Below are positions 37,547 to 47,221 of a stretch of 64,000 nt of DNA, piece after piece. Numbering within the stretch: the first letter of the stretch is position 1; the number at the start of each line of letters is the position of its first letter. The notes below the pieces were generated by a model that worked only from the letters and a program-made list of their open reading frames with translations, made no database searches and was not told where the DNA came from. The position numbers and the translations under genes were made by a program. Location of the stretch: the NCBI RefSeq assembly GCF_000012325.1, contig NC_003910.7:1860001-1924000 (forward strand), in the 5' to 3' direction. The DNA is from Colwellia psychrerythraea 34H (lineage in GTDB: Bacteria; Pseudomonadota; Gammaproteobacteria; Enterobacterales; Alteromonadaceae).

Positions 37547-40500
37547 CTAACCGAATGCTCTTACCTTCGAGGTATTTATAGTCGACTTGGTTAGTGATTC
37601 AGTTTTTTCATTATTGACTTTAAATTGCTCTGATAACGTAAACATTGCCGGGCTTAACAACAAAATTGTGGCAATAGAGAATACTGAACCAAAACTTAAA
37701 CTAATGACCATCGGCACTAAATATAATGCCTGTGTTGATGTTTCAAACAGCATAGGAAATAAACCCGCTGCAGTGGTTACTGCTGTTAGTACCACAGGGC
37801 GAAAGCGATTCAAAGCAGCTTCAATTACCGCCTCTTTATGACCCATACCTTCCTTTCTCAAGGCTTTAACTTTAAGCAACATAACGAATGAGCCATTAAT
37901 AACTAAACCAGAAAGCGCAATCATGCCAAATAAGCTCATCACGCTAAACGAATAACCCATCACAATATGCCCTAACATAGCGGCTGCCAAACAAAAGGGA
38001 ATAATAAGTAGTACTAAAATAGCGTCCAGATAGCTGCGAAATATTATCGCTAACATGGCAAAAATAAGCGCGAATGCTAGGCCTATGCCTTTTATTATTT
38101 CCGCATTAACTTTAGATTCAATTCGAGCCTCACCGCCAAGTTCTACCTCAAGCTCTGGGTATTTAGCGCTTAAATTGCTCAGTAAGTCTTCTTCAATCGT
38201 TTTGAGTATCAACGAGGCACTGGCTACTTGTCGTAATATACTGGCGGTAACTTCCACTAACTGAATGCCGTCAACACGGTTAATGCTTGTGGCTGCTTTA
38301 GTGGTGGTAATACTGGCAACTTGGCTTAATTCTACACTGTCGCCATTAGGCGCCGTAATGATTAATCGGTTGAGTTGATTGGCATAATACTGCTGACTTC
38401 TTTGCATCATCACTCTTACTTTTACTTCGTCGCCCGCCACTATTTGTCGAATGGCTTCGCCACCAAAAAAGCGTAAACGAATCAATTCACCTAAATTGTC
38501 ACTGTTAAAACCAAGACTTTTTCCTAACGGTGTTGGCGTAAGGTTGTATTGGAGTTTGCCATCCATCAAAGCGCTATCAATGTCAGTTACGCCTGATATT
38601 CTATTGAGTCCGTTCATTAACTCCTTGGCAGCAAGGGTTAATATATCAGCATCTTTATGGCCCAATTCTATTACCAGTTCTTTGCCGCCACCTGGACCAA
38701 CTTGATAATCAAAGAAAATTGATTTAACGCCAGGTACTTCACCAATATTTATCCGCCAAGCATCGACAAACTCTTTAGCGGTAAAGTTGCGTTGATCATC
38801 TGTAACAATCATAAAAGTTGACGAACCACTGCTTGAGCCAATATCTTGCATGCGAAACTTATAATCGTCTTGCCCGTTTAAGCTCTCAATAGCTTTTATA
38901 CCTGCCGCTTCAATATAATTAATAATGTCGATTTTATTTTTTAACGGCGCGCCCGTTGGAAATTCAACCTCGGCATCTATTCGTGTAGATTCAATTTTAG
39001 GCACAAAGCTTGAATCAACTCGGCCACTATAAACCCACGAGAAAACCAGTGTAGCCAGTGATAAGAAGATGATAATTATCGTAACAGGGTTATTACAACT
39101 GGTTCTTAACCACTTAGCATAAATGGCTGTTTTAAGGTGATCGAAACGCTTAAAGCAATGAGCTTGAACGTTAGATATAACGCGAAAACGCATTGGCTTG
39201 TCAATATGTCGTAAATGAAGGGGTAGAATCAATAAGGCTTCGATAAGCGAGACAGTAAAAATGGCGAAAATGAGTAAGGTCATGGGTTTATACATAACAC
39301 CAAGTTCACCCGGTACATACAGCAAAGGGATAAACGCAATAATGTTAGTTGTCACTGAAAATACCACAGGTAAAGTCATCTCTTTCACACCATCTTTAAG
39401 AGCAATATTCATCGTAATACCTTGCTGTATTTTCAGGTAAATGTTTTCAGCAACAATTACCGCATCATCAACCAGTATTCCTAAGGTAATGATAAAAGCA
39501 AAGAGGGTGATCATATTGATAGGAATATCCAGTAATGGCATAAGTCCTAAGGTGCCGATAATCGAAATAGGTATGCCCATGCTTACCCAAAAAGCTAATC
39601 TTAAATCAAGAAAAATGGATAGCACTAAGATAACCAACAACATGCCAATAAGACCGTTACTAATTAACAAGTTAATACGTTGACTAAAAGGATCCGACTG
39701 ATCTTGCAGTATGGTTAACGTTAATCCTGCGGGTATTTCTGATTGATAGTCCGTAATAAATGCGTTAATTTCTTTACTTATCTCTATTGGTTTACTGTTT
39801 TTATTTTGATAAACCTTTAGCTCTAATCCTGCGTCACTATTGACTTTAAACGGTCTTATTTGCCCTTGAAAGCTATCGCTAATGGTTGCAATGTCAGCGA
39901 GTGTCACGCTATTGCCACTGTCGTCAGTAATGATAGTTATGTCTGAAAACTGCTCGGATAATTCTTTTCGACCCAAGGTTCGAATTAAAATTTCACCACC
40001 TTGCGTATTAATACTTCCAGCAGGTACATCGGTCACCGATGTTTTCACTTTAGATAAAACTTGCGCTAAAGTGAGCTGATATTGACGTAATTTTACTTGA
40101 TTAAGTTCAATGACTATTTCAGGGGAACGTGCACCTTGGATGTCAATTTTTGCTAAATCAAGTGCGTCTAACATCGCTTGTTTTAGTTGTGAGGCTTCAC
40201 GGTAGAGCAGCAATTCTGATACATTACCATGCAGTCCAATTTCAACAATACTGTCAAGCTCCTCAACAAAGGTAATCGTTGGATTTTCCATTTCAACGGG
40301 GAAGCTATTTATGCCCTCGATACTGTTTTTAACTTGCGACAATATAGTGTCAGGGTTAACGCCTTCAATTAACTCTACTATGATTTCAGCTGAGCCTTCG
40401 TAGGCATTGGCGCTTATTCGGTCAATATTAGGATTGTCTCTTAACTGATGTTCAATGCTTAAAATGATACCTTGTTCGATATCTTTTGGCGTGGCACCCG

Positions 40501-40711
40501 GGTAACTTGTTTCGATTAAAATTTCATTAATCTGAAACGAAGGGCTACTCTCTTGGTTAATACTATTAAACGACAGTAAGCCAAGAATAATAATCGAAAA
40601 GGTTAATAAGCTTGAGGCTATAGGGTTATCAATCATCCAAAGTGAAGGAGCTGACAGTATGCTTTTATTTGACGTTATGCTCTTGCTTTTCATTAAGCTC
40701 TTTGCTGTCAT
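37547..40711 (-). CDS. RND superfamily efflux permease
   Basis: Inner-membrane proton-driven pump of 1054 residues, the usual HAE-1 length. It has the duplicated architecture: a helix near residues 30-50, large porter domain, helices 2-6 with the family motif GILVDDAVIVAEN, then a repeat with SVMSLFGMIALSGLVINGSF and RPVVLTAVTTAAGLFPML. It shares one base with the adaptor gene (TAATG). Upstream in the same direction are TonB, two ExbD and ExbB genes. No outer-membrane factor gene is in the operon. Confidence 0.92.
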   Translation of the reverse strand: MTAKSLMKSKSITSNKSILSAPSLWMIDNPIASSLLTFSIIILGLLSFNSINQESSPSFQINEILIETSYPGATPKDIEQGIILSIEHQLRDNPNIDRISANAYEGSAEIIVELIEGVNPDTILSQVKNSIEGINSFPVEMENPTITFVEELDSIVEIGLHGNVSELLLYREASQLKQAMLDALDLAKIDIQGARSPEIVIELNQVKLRQYQLTLAQVLSKVKTSVTDVPAGSINTQGGEILIRTLGRKELSEQFSDITIITDDSGNSVTLADIATISDSFQGQIRPFKVNSDAGLELKVYQNKNSKPIEISKEINAFITDYQSEIPAGLTLTILQDQSDPFSQRINLLISNGLIGMLLVILVLSIFLDLRLAFWVSMGIPISIIGTLGLMPLLDIPINMITLFAFIITLGILVDDAVIVAENIYLKIQQGITMNIALKDGVKEMTLPVVFSVTTNIIAFIPLLYVPGELGVMYKPMTLLIFAIFTVSLIEALLILPLHLRHIDKPMRFRVISNVQAHCFKRFDHLKTAIYAKWLRTSCNNPVTIIIIFLSLATLVFSWVYSGRVDSSFVPKIESTRIDAEVEFPTGAPLKNKIDIINYIEAAGIKAIESLNGQDDYKFRMQDIGSSSGSSTFMIVTDDQRNFTAKEFVDAWRINIGEVPGVKSIFFDYQVGPGGGKELVIELGHKDADILTLAAKELMNGLNRISGVTDIDSALMDGKLQYNLTPTPLGKSLGFNSDNLGELIRLRFFGGEAIRQIVAGDEVKVRVMMQRSQQYYANQLNRLIITAPNGDSVELSQVASITTTKAATSINRVDGIQLVEVTASILRQVASASLILKTIEEDLLSNLSAKYPELEVELGGEARIESKVNAEIIKGIGLAFALIFAMLAIIFRSYLDAILVLLIIPFCLAAAMLGHIVMGYSFSVMSLFGMIALSGLVINGSFVMLLKVKALRKEGMGHKEAVIEAALNRFRPVVLTAVTTAAGLFPMLFETSTQALYLVPMVISLSFGSVFSIATILLLSPAMFTLSEQFKVNNEKTESLTKSTINTSKVRAFG

Positions 40712-41829
40712 TACAAAACTCCCGTCACGATATTTGCTAGCATGCCTTCTTGTGCACCTGCAATTGCACTGGTAACGATTGATTCACCTTTGGCTATATT
40801 GTTATTAATAATGGCATAGCTCTCGTTTTGCCAAATAATTTTTGCAGCTTTTGCCGATAGTTTATTGTCTTCGTTTACAACCCAGAAAACACTATCGTCA
40901 ATCGCGCTAAGCGGTATTTTTAACGTGTTTTTTTGTGGTGTTAATGTTAAGTCGGCAGTAATGAACTCTCCCAAGATGAAGGGTTTTTCTGGGTTTATTA
41001 TGCTCAGGTAAACTTGTTGCAATTGGCTATTATCATGCAAGTTAGGCGATAATTGTGATACCAATGCTTGATGACTGTTATTACTCTCAGCTGAAATATT
41101 AACGACTTGGTTTATGCTTAACACTGTCGCGATATCTCTGGGAACAGCGAGTGAAACCCGTAATATTGAAAGTTGCGCCAATTCTCCCAAATTATCGCCT
41201 TTGTTAACAAAACTTCCTTGATAAATCGTTTTCGTTAATACGGTATAGTTTTCACTGCTGACGACAACACACCTTTGCAGATTTTTTTTAGCAAGATTCA
41301 CATTGCTTTGTGCGATAGTAACATTTGCTTTTGCTGTTTCTAATTGTGGTTGACGCAACATCAGTGACTTTTGCAAAATGATGTTTTCACCACTGAAATC
41401 AGCACTAATTTGCTGATACTCTCTTTCTGCAACCTTTTGCTCACCAAGTTCTAACTGTAAGTTCGCTTGAGCGATTTTTAATTCGCTGTTCCGTTGCTTT
41501 AACTTATGTCGATAGTCACTGCCATCTATTTGATAAATTATTTCGCCTTTTAAAAGGTGGGCTCCCTCAATAAATGCTTTATTAATATACGTTATTTCTC
41601 CTTCAACTTGAGCCGTCAATGATAATAGGTGAGGCGACTCAATTTTTCCAAAAGCTTGATAACTTGGCGTAAATACTTGTGGTAAAACATCAATAACACT
41701 TACCGATAATACCTTTTCCGTTTGTGCGGACAACTCTTGGGTTGGTGATGTTGCTAAAATAGCGGCAGAGCTAATAACTGCGACCAAGGCGATGATTGCC
41801 GTCCATGGCTTAAAAATGAAATGTTGCAT
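40711..41829 (-). CDS. RND efflux periplasmic adaptor
   Basis: Membrane-fusion protein of 372 residues with an N-terminal helix anchor and no lipobox. The lipoyl half-motif EGEITYINKAFIEGAHLLKG, a helical hairpin (~105-165) and a beta-barrel domain follow in the usual order. It is the partner of the pump encoded immediately downstream. The preceding tonB gene ends 167 bases upstream; no hairpin separates them convincingly, so the pump may belong to the exbBDD-tonB transcript. Confidence 0.88.
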   Translation of the reverse strand: MQHFIFKPWTAIIALVAVISSAAILATSPTQELSAQTEKVLSVSVIDVLPQVFTPSYQAFGKIESPHLLSLTAQVEGEITYINKAFIEGAHLLKGEIIYQIDGSDYRHKLKQRNSELKIAQANLQLELGEQKVAEREYQQISADFSGENIILQKSLMLRQPQLETAKANVTIAQSNVNLAKKNLQRCVVVSSENYTVLTKTIYQGSFVNKGDNLGELAQLSILRVSLAVPRDIATVLSINQVVNISAESNNSHQALVSQLSPNLHDNSQLQQVYLSIINPEKPFILGEFITADLTLTPQKNTLKIPLSAIDDSVFWVVNEDNKLSAKAAKIIWQNESYAIINNNIAKGESIVTSAIAGAQEGMLANIVTGVL

Positions 41830-41996
41830 GCTGTGTCCAATGTATTGTGGCGGATAGCTTGATTGAAAGGATAAATATTATAGTGCTGCACAGGTCTAAT
41901 TTATGTCACTAACAACTATGCGCGTTAACGCTAATGATAGGAGATATATAGGCATCATCGTTTACTGTACTGATGCTGAAACGGTTAGATAATTTG

Positions 41997-42782
41997 TTAG
42001 CTAAATTGATAATTTACTTCCAATAAAATAGTCTTAGGAAATTGATGTCTTATTGTCTTCGGTGCTACTTTAAATCTGAGTTTTGAAAGTAATACTTTAA
42101 CGCTTTTATTAATGTAACGACTCTTGCAAGACTTAACTATTTTAGATTCCGATACCCGCCCATCGGCATCAATAATAAAGCTGATGCTCACTCTTCCTTG
42201 GTGTCTTCTAATTTTAGCTTCTTTAGGATATCGCTTGTGTTTAGCAATATAATCACGCACTTGCGTCATGTATAACTGCAAAGCTGATTCCACGCCAGTA
42301 CTTGGCTTCCTTTCAACACTATTGGTACTTTTAACGAGAGAGGGGGGATGCGATAACTCGCTACTATTTTCAATCGTTGTAGCTTCGTTATTTTTTTCGA
42401 CATCATTTTCATTAGGTTTTGTATTGTTATTATTCTTCGCCAGCTCTATCTCGACCTTTTTTACAGGTACAGGTTTTTGTACCGATACGGAAACTAAGTG
42501 TTTCACCTGTTTTTTAATTGTGGCCACAGCTTTAAGTACAGGCGTTTTATGAATTGGCTCTGGGGGTTTGTGCAACACTTCGGGTGATGGGCTTTGTTGA
42601 TTGTTTTTTGTGTTTTTATTTGCCAGCGGACTTGCAAAGGTCAATTTCATATCAACTACTTGCAAGCTTTGATGATTTTTTCTACCGCCTCTTTCTATTT
42701 CTTCGCAAAAAATCACGTTAAAATACAGCGCACAAGTTAATCCTGTCACTATTGTCGCGATAGGCTTTGCTTGCCAGTTCAT
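41997..42782 (-). CDS. tonB: TonB-family energy transducer
   Basis: Protein of 261 residues: N-terminal membrane helix (TIVTGLTCALYFNVIF), Pro/Lys/Glu-rich periplasmic linker (~65-165), and a C-terminal TonB domain with YIAKHKRYPKEAKIRRHQGRV (in part) and VSFIIDADGRV. It transmits proton-motive force from the ExbB/ExbD complex to outer-membrane receptors. It overlaps the second exbD by four bases. The divergent TonB-dependent receptor at 47260 is a likely client. Confidence 0.88.
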   Translation of the reverse strand: MNWQAKPIATIVTGLTCALYFNVIFCEEIERGGRKNHQSLQVVDMKLTFASPLANKNTKNNQQSPSPEVLHKPPEPIHKTPVLKAVATIKKQVKHLVSVSVQKPVPVKKVEIELAKNNNNTKPNENDVEKNNEATTIENSSELSHPPSLVKSTNSVERKPSTGVESALQLYMTQVRDYIAKHKRYPKEAKIRRHQGRVSISFIIDADGRVSESKIVKSCKSRYINKSVKVLLSKLRFKVAPKTIRHQFPKTILLEVNYQFS

Positions 42783-43195
42783 GACTCATCCTGTTTTTTC
42801 GGCAGCGATAGCTGTGTGACTAGTTTGATGTTTTTAACTCCCGCTTTACTGAGCTCTTTGGCTGTTTTTTCTAACATTCCTGTCGTTATCTCACTGTCTG
42901 CCAATAATGAAAGCTCTTCTATATCGTTGAACTTTGTCGCTAAAGTTTTGATGTCCATGGTGTTTTTTTGATAAGTTAATTCACCGTCTTTACTGACAAA
43001 AAGCCACTTATCTTGTGAACTGTTTTGGTGCTCTAATGGATTTTCCTTTGACTGGTTGGGGAGCGTAATCCCAGTAATGGGCGTCGCAATATGCGCAGAT
43101 ACCATAAAAAATATCAGCAATAAGAATATAATGTTGATCAGCGGTAACATCGGTTCTATTACCGGATTCCCTATTACTGTTTTAGTTAACTTCAT
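42779..43195 (-). CDS. exbD: ExbD/TolR-family biopolymer transport protein (second)
   Basis: Protein of 138 residues from ATG 43195 (a GTG at 43210 would add five). One N-terminal helix, PLINIIFLLLIFFMVSA; the position where most ExbD/TolR have the proton-carrying Asp (LxDVxF) reads LINIIF, so the Asp appears replaced by Asn. A periplasmic domain follows. The start lies within the end of the first exbD. Confidence 0.82.
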   Translation of the reverse strand: MKLTKTVIGNPVIEPMLPLINIIFLLLIFFMVSAHIATPITGITLPNQSKENPLEHQNSSQDKWLFVSKDGELTYQKNTMDIKTLATKFNDIEELSLLADSEITTGMLEKTAKELSKAGVKNIKLVTQLSLPKKQDES

Positions 43196-43592
43196 AGCCA
43201 ATAAATTCACTGTTAATTTTTCTTATACCTAAATTAGATAAGCTTTCTTTGACGTTAATAAACGTTTGCAGTTTTATATTCGCGGCTGGCTTCAGTAACA
43301 CTTTATAAACCTTATTTTTCTGCAAATATGACGCTAGTTGTAAAAAGGTCATCGCACTACGATTAACGCGATAGCTTATAGCCGTTGCATCTTCATTCTT
43401 GATGATGTCAATACTTACACTATCCTGTGCTGCGGTAGATGCTTGTCCCATCGTGCCTAAGGGAATGCTCTGTTTTTGTAGTTGCATAAACTGACTGACT
43501 AACATAAAGAAAATCAGTAAAATAAATACCACATCAATCAATGGTGTTAAGCTGACTATGGGCGATATTTTAGGTTTTACTGATAGTTTCAT
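43182..43592 (-). CDS. exbD: ExbD/TolR-family biopolymer transport protein (first)
   Basis: Protein of 136 residues with the conserved membrane helix start PLIDVVFILLIFFML, which keeps the proton-path Asp (~residue 19), and a periplasmic ExbD domain. It forms the stator with ExbB. Directly downstream of exbB (10-base gap) and overlapping the second exbD. Confidence 0.88.
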   Translation of the reverse strand: MKLSVKPKISPIVSLTPLIDVVFILLIFFMLVSQFMQLQKQSIPLGTMGQASTAAQDSVSIDIIKNEDATAISYRVNRSAMTFLQLASYLQKNKVYKVLLKPAANIKLQTFINVKESLSNLGIRKINSEFIGYEVN

Positions 43593-43602
43593 ACGCTTAT
43601 GC

Positions 43603-44214
43603 TTACCATTGTGTTCTGATTGATATTTCTGTTAATACCGTTTCAATTTGACGTTGTGCCTTAGCTAGCATGCGCTCATAAAGATGCCAAAGTGATAGCG
43701 CCGGTAATGCCACAATGAGTCCTGCTGCAGTTGTTAACAGGGCTTGAGATATACCAGCAGATAGAATGCTTGGGTCAATTTGCATACCTGAGTTTTTCAT
43801 CTGGTCAAAAGCATTTATCATCCCTAAAACTGTACCTAAAAGGCCAAGTAACGGAGCTGTCATGCTGATAACTTCGAGGGTTTTTAATCCGCCACGCATT
43901 TCTTCAATTTTATTGGTAGCGTATTGTTCCATCACTACTTCAAAGTCATCTTTATTTTGATGAGCTTTTGACTGAGCAAGCCCATGATTTGTAATTTGGT
44001 TAAGTAAATAAGTGTCACTGTGCTTTTTTCGATAACTGGCCGACAGTGCATTGTTAGTCAATTTTTCTAACCATAGCGCATAAAAGCGATTATTAGCGAC
44101 ACCAAACCAGATGAACTGTGCAAGTTTATAACTCGCGATTGACACTGAAATAATGGACAGTGCGATTAATACCCATAAGCTCCAGCCTCCTTGTTCTAAC
44201 CATTGAGGGACCAT
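43603..44214 (-). CDS. exbB: ExbB/TolQ/MotA-family proton channel protein
   Basis: Inner-membrane protein of 203 residues from ATG 44214, which has AGGAGA upstream; the longer frame from a TTG at 44262 lacks a ribosome site. Three helices: WSLWVLIALSIISVSI near the N-terminus, then the diagnostic pair MTAPLLGLLGTVLGMINAF and LLTTAAGLIVALPALSLW. First gene of the exbB-exbD-exbD-tonB series that continues into RND genes. Confidence 0.9.
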   Translation of the reverse strand: MVPQWLEQGGWSLWVLIALSIISVSIASYKLAQFIWFGVANNRFYALWLEKLTNNALSASYRKKHSDTYLLNQITNHGLAQSKAHQNKDDFEVVMEQYATNKIEEMRGGLKTLEVISMTAPLLGLLGTVLGMINAFDQMKNSGMQIDPSILSAGISQALLTTAAGLIVALPALSLWHLYERMLAKAQRQIETVLTEISIRTQW

Positions 44215-44303
44215 TTTATCTCCTGAAATATTTGCTATTTTTTGAGTTTTTCGTTCACACAATATTTATTGTGAGCAAAATTACGTTCTGTTGCTAAAGT
44301 AAA

Positions 44304-44975
44304 CTAAAAGGGGTGAGCTAGGTGATATCCTTGACCATAAACAGTGTCGATTATTGGTTGGCGAAAAGGTTTTTCCATTGCCATGCGTAAACGATAAATA
44401 TGTGTCCTAAGAGGAGAGCTTGCGGGAGACTCTTCACCCCATATCTCTTGTTCAAGCATTTGTCGTGATACGGTATTGGGATAATGCTGCACTAACACCT
44501 TTAAGATATTCATCTGTAGAAAATGAAGTTTTACTGTGGTTTCATCGCAGGTGACAGTTCTTAAGTTATAGTCAATTTGAAGTTTAGCTACGGTTTGTTT
44601 ACCAATATCTCTGCGAGGCCCACGAAGTGACAACGCCTTAATACGACAATGCAGCTCTTCATAGGATATTGGTTTGTTTATAAAATCATCGGCACCAGCT
44701 TTAAATGCAGCAATTTTGTTCTGAGTGTCATGTTTTTCACCCAAGAATATAATGGGTGTGCTAACAAAAAGTTCGTTTCTGATCCTGTGACATAGAGTGA
44801 GAGAGTGTAGTTTAACAATCTCGTAACTAATGATAATAACGTCATATTTATTTAATGATGCTAATTCAAAAGCAGAGATCCCATTGAAGGCATAGTCAAG
44901 TTCAGTGTTGTGTTCAGCTAAGAAGTTGCCAATAGATTCAGCGTATTGCATGTCGTTTTCAATTAATAGGATCAT
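44304..44975 (-). CDS. OmpR-type regulator with degenerate receiver
   Basis: Transcription regulator of about 223 residues (ATG 44975; an ATG at 45005 adds ten). The receiver begins ILLIENDM, but the phospho-acceptor position reads VIIISYEI, with Ser instead of Asp; the lysine (FINKPIS) is kept. The winged helix is normal, ending IIDTVYGQGYHL. No kinase gene is adjacent. It lies upstream of exbB and divergent from the PepSY gene, so it may control both directions without phosphorylation (inference). Confidence 0.82.
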   Translation of the reverse strand: MILLIENDMQYAESIGNFLAEHNTELDYAFNGISAFELASLNKYDVIIISYEIVKLHSLTLCHRIRNELFVSTPIIFLGEKHDTQNKIAAFKAGADDFINKPISYEELHCRIKALSLRGPRRDIGKQTVAKLQIDYNLRTVTCDETTVKLHFLQMNILKVLVQHYPNTVSRQMLEQEIWGEESPASSPLRTHIYRLRMAMEKPFRQPIIDTVYGQGYHLAHPF

Positions 44976-45141
44976 GGTTGAATCGTAAATGTAAATTGTT
45001 ATCAATCGTAGTAGTGGCTGTACTTTACTTGGTTGAATGTCTACAAAATGTCAAGATGTATGGGGTCTGAGGATTGATCTTTGTGTGAAGTTGTTCATGC
45101 TATATTTCACTTTTTATGAGTCTTTTTGTTAGTCATATTTT

Positions 45142-45675
45142 ATGAAAATAAAGAACAAACACCTTCGGAAATTGCATGTCTATTGCTCTTTAATTTGCTG
45201 TACTTTGCTATTAGTTTTTTCATTGACGGGAATTAGCTTGAATCATCGGGTGATGTTTGAAGCAGAGCCCAAACAAAGTACTAGTCAATATGTCATCGAG
45301 AAGGAGGATGTGCAAAGCATTCAACTTCTCTTACGCGAATTGCCTTTAGCTTTAAATACGAAAGAACTTGAGCAGTTGATATTGAACAAAGAGCTTTCTT
45401 TACCCAGTCCAGGTAAAAGACTTGAGTTATATATCGAAGACAAACAGTTATTTATCGAAAGGAGTGATTTTGGTTTAGTGAGTCAACTGAACGAGTTGCA
45501 TCAAGGTCGCTATACTAGTATTCGCTGGAAAATAATTTCAGATGTTACTGCCGTTGTCTTCATTTTTATTGCCATTACGGGAGTTTGGTTGAGTCTGAGA
45601 GACCATAAAAAACGTCGAAATTATCTTTTATTTTTATCGTTAAGCCTAGCGACTTTTATATTATTAATGGAGTAA
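45142..45675 (+). CDS. PepSY-associated membrane protein
   Basis: Inner-membrane protein of 177 residues. N-terminal helix HVYCSLICCTLLLVFSLTGI with the family's LTGISLNH end, a periplasmic PepSY-like domain, the conserved ELHQGRY motif, and two C-terminal helices. Members (PiuB-like, short form) accompany siderophore or iron uptake genes and may act as ferric-chelate reductases. First gene of the operon that includes DUF2271; the next start is five bases away. Confidence 0.82.
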   Translation: MKIKNKHLRKLHVYCSLICCTLLLVFSLTGISLNHRVMFEAEPKQSTSQYVIEKEDVQSIQLLLRELPLALNTKELEQLILNKELSLPSPGKRLELYIEDKQLFIERSDFGLVSQLNELHQGRYTSIRWKIISDVTAVVFIFIAITGVWLSLRDHKKRRNYLLFLSLSLATFILLME

Positions 45676-45679
45676 AAAA

Positions 45680-46165
45680 TTGAAATCAGCATTGACGTTC
45701 TGCATAACTTTATTGTGTGGAATAATTTTTATGAATAACTCTTCAGCCAACACGGAAGCCTTATTCGCACAGAAGTTGTTTGTTCAAATTGAGCTAACTC
45801 CTTTTCTAACAAAACATCAGCCTCCTTATTTTGCGCTGTGGTTAAGTAATGATAAAAAGCAGCATAAAGCACTCGTTGTAATCAGAGAGAAGGTCAAATG
45901 GTTAAGGGATTTAAAAAAATTCTGGCGTGATATTGCGCGTGAAAATAGAAGTGAGAGTGATGCTGTTACCAGTGCAACAAATATAAATAAGAAATTTAAT
46001 TATAGCTATGAAATAGAAGGTATTTGGCAATATATATCGCTAGAAGTTGTGCGTGAAAATGGCAGCAGAGAGTTAATATATTTTCCTCTATCCTCAAAGG
46101 ATGCATGTATTCAGGGAAAAGTAGAAATAGTCGTGCTTTGCGCTCAGTTAGCCATTAACGACTAG
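45680..46165 (+). CDS. DUF2271 exported protein
   Basis: Periplasmic protein of 161 residues (TTG start) with a signal peptide ending near SSANT. The mature part is a single beta-sandwich-like domain with FALWLSNDKKQHKALVVI and a WLRDLKKFWRD helix, both typical of DUF2271. The family has no known function but repeatedly occurs with PepSY, DUF4198 and TonB-dependent receptor genes, as here. Confidence 0.8.
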   Translation: MKSALTFCITLLCGIIFMNNSSANTEALFAQKLFVQIELTPFLTKHQPPYFALWLSNDKKQHKALVVIREKVKWLRDLKKFWRDIARENRSESDAVTSATNINKKFNYSYEIEGIWQYISLEVVRENGSRELIYFPLSSKDACIQGKVEIVVLCAQLAIND

Positions 46166-46312
46166 CAAAGAATTATTCACCAAATTGTAGTGAGTGAGTT
46201 AAGTTCTGCGGTGTAAAATCCTATGAATGTAAAATTTGTCAGAGCAGGGTGATAATTCAGTGATCCTGATTGCGTAATAATGACAGGAGTTATTAATTAA
46301 AGGAAACTCCTA

Positions 46313-47116
46313 ATGAATAAAACTTTACTAGCAAGCGCTTTATTATCTACCTGTTTTTCACTACAAGCTCATGATATTTGGATAAAAGCAGATACTCATG
46401 AAATAAACAATGATGAACAGAGCGTTTTTGCATTAGACGTATCTCGCTCTGCTCAAGCCTACATTGCAGAAGCGAATCATGGTATTAAATCTCTTCAAAT
46501 GAGTTCACCGAACGGGCAATCTAAAAAAATTATTGCTGATTATTCAGGTAAGGTTAAAGAAGTTTTTGAAGTAGAGTTCAATGAAGCGGGTACTTATCAC
46601 TTTGAAAGTCCAATGACACAAGTTTTTCTTTCTTTTTATTTTGATGAAGCAGGTAAAAAGCATAAAATTCGTATGCCAAAAACAGACTATCACACCTTAC
46701 CTAAAGGCTCTAAACCTGAAAAAACAGTAGAAAAGCAAATTATCACCGAAACATACGTAAGCTATAACGGCTTTAGTGACGTAAAACAAACCAGTAAAGA
46801 TGGTTTGCAAATCGTATTAATGCAGCACCCTAACAAATTAAGGGCGGGTGAGCCATTAAGCTTTACCTTAACTTATAATGGTCAACCTATCCCTGAAGCT
46901 GAAGTTGCGCTGAAAAGCCTGAATGAATTTTATTACCAAGACAGTGATAAAATTGAAGTGGACATAACATCAAAAGACAAAGGTCAGGTAACGTTTAATC
47001 CTAAACATCCAGGACGTTATTTATTAGGTGTTGAATATGGTTTACCCTTAAAAAACAATGTAAAAGCAGACTTTAGATCTATTGAAAAATTTTTAACTTT
47101 TGAAATTACTCAGTAA
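46313..47116 (+). CDS. DUF4198 (NikM-like) periplasmic protein
   Basis: Exported protein of 267 residues; AAGGAA lies upstream of the ATG. The signal peptide ends QAHDIWIK, placing a His at the mature N-terminus as in DUF4198/Cu-Ni-Co binding proteins. A beta-sandwich of 250 residues with HPNKLRAGEPLSFTLTYNG follows. It probably binds metal or the ligand of the downstream receptor. 147 bp from the DUF2271 gene and 143 bp before the receptor. Confidence 0.82.
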   Translation: MNKTLLASALLSTCFSLQAHDIWIKADTHEINNDEQSVFALDVSRSAQAYIAEANHGIKSLQMSSPNGQSKKIIADYSGKVKEVFEVEFNEAGTYHFESPMTQVFLSFYFDEAGKKHKIRMPKTDYHTLPKGSKPEKTVEKQIITETYVSYNGFSDVKQTSKDGLQIVLMQHPNKLRAGEPLSFTLTYNGQPIPEAEVALKSLNEFYYQDSDKIEVDITSKDKGQVTFNPKHPGRYLLGVEYGLPLKNNVKADFRSIEKFLTFEITQ

Positions 47117-47138
47117 AAAGAACTAGAATTTTAAAATC

Positions 47139-47163
47139 GACGAGTGCAACTGTTGTACTCGTC
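47139..47163 (+). terminator. Hairpin between DUF4198 and receptor genes
   Basis: Arms GACGAGT/ACTCGTC extended by CAAC/GTTG with single-base mismatches between. No T-tract follows, so it may pause, terminate partially or only structure the message. Confidence 0.5.
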
Positions 47164-47221
47164 GTCGACTCTTCCAGTTATTCCAGCGCAGTTGTGACAA
47201 TTGAGTTACAGGCTTTAGATC

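Noticed and set aside
37587..40079. Several + strand frames opposite the RND pump gene
   Set aside because: Antisense shadows of a 1054-codon gene with all RND motifs; none has a signal or domain.
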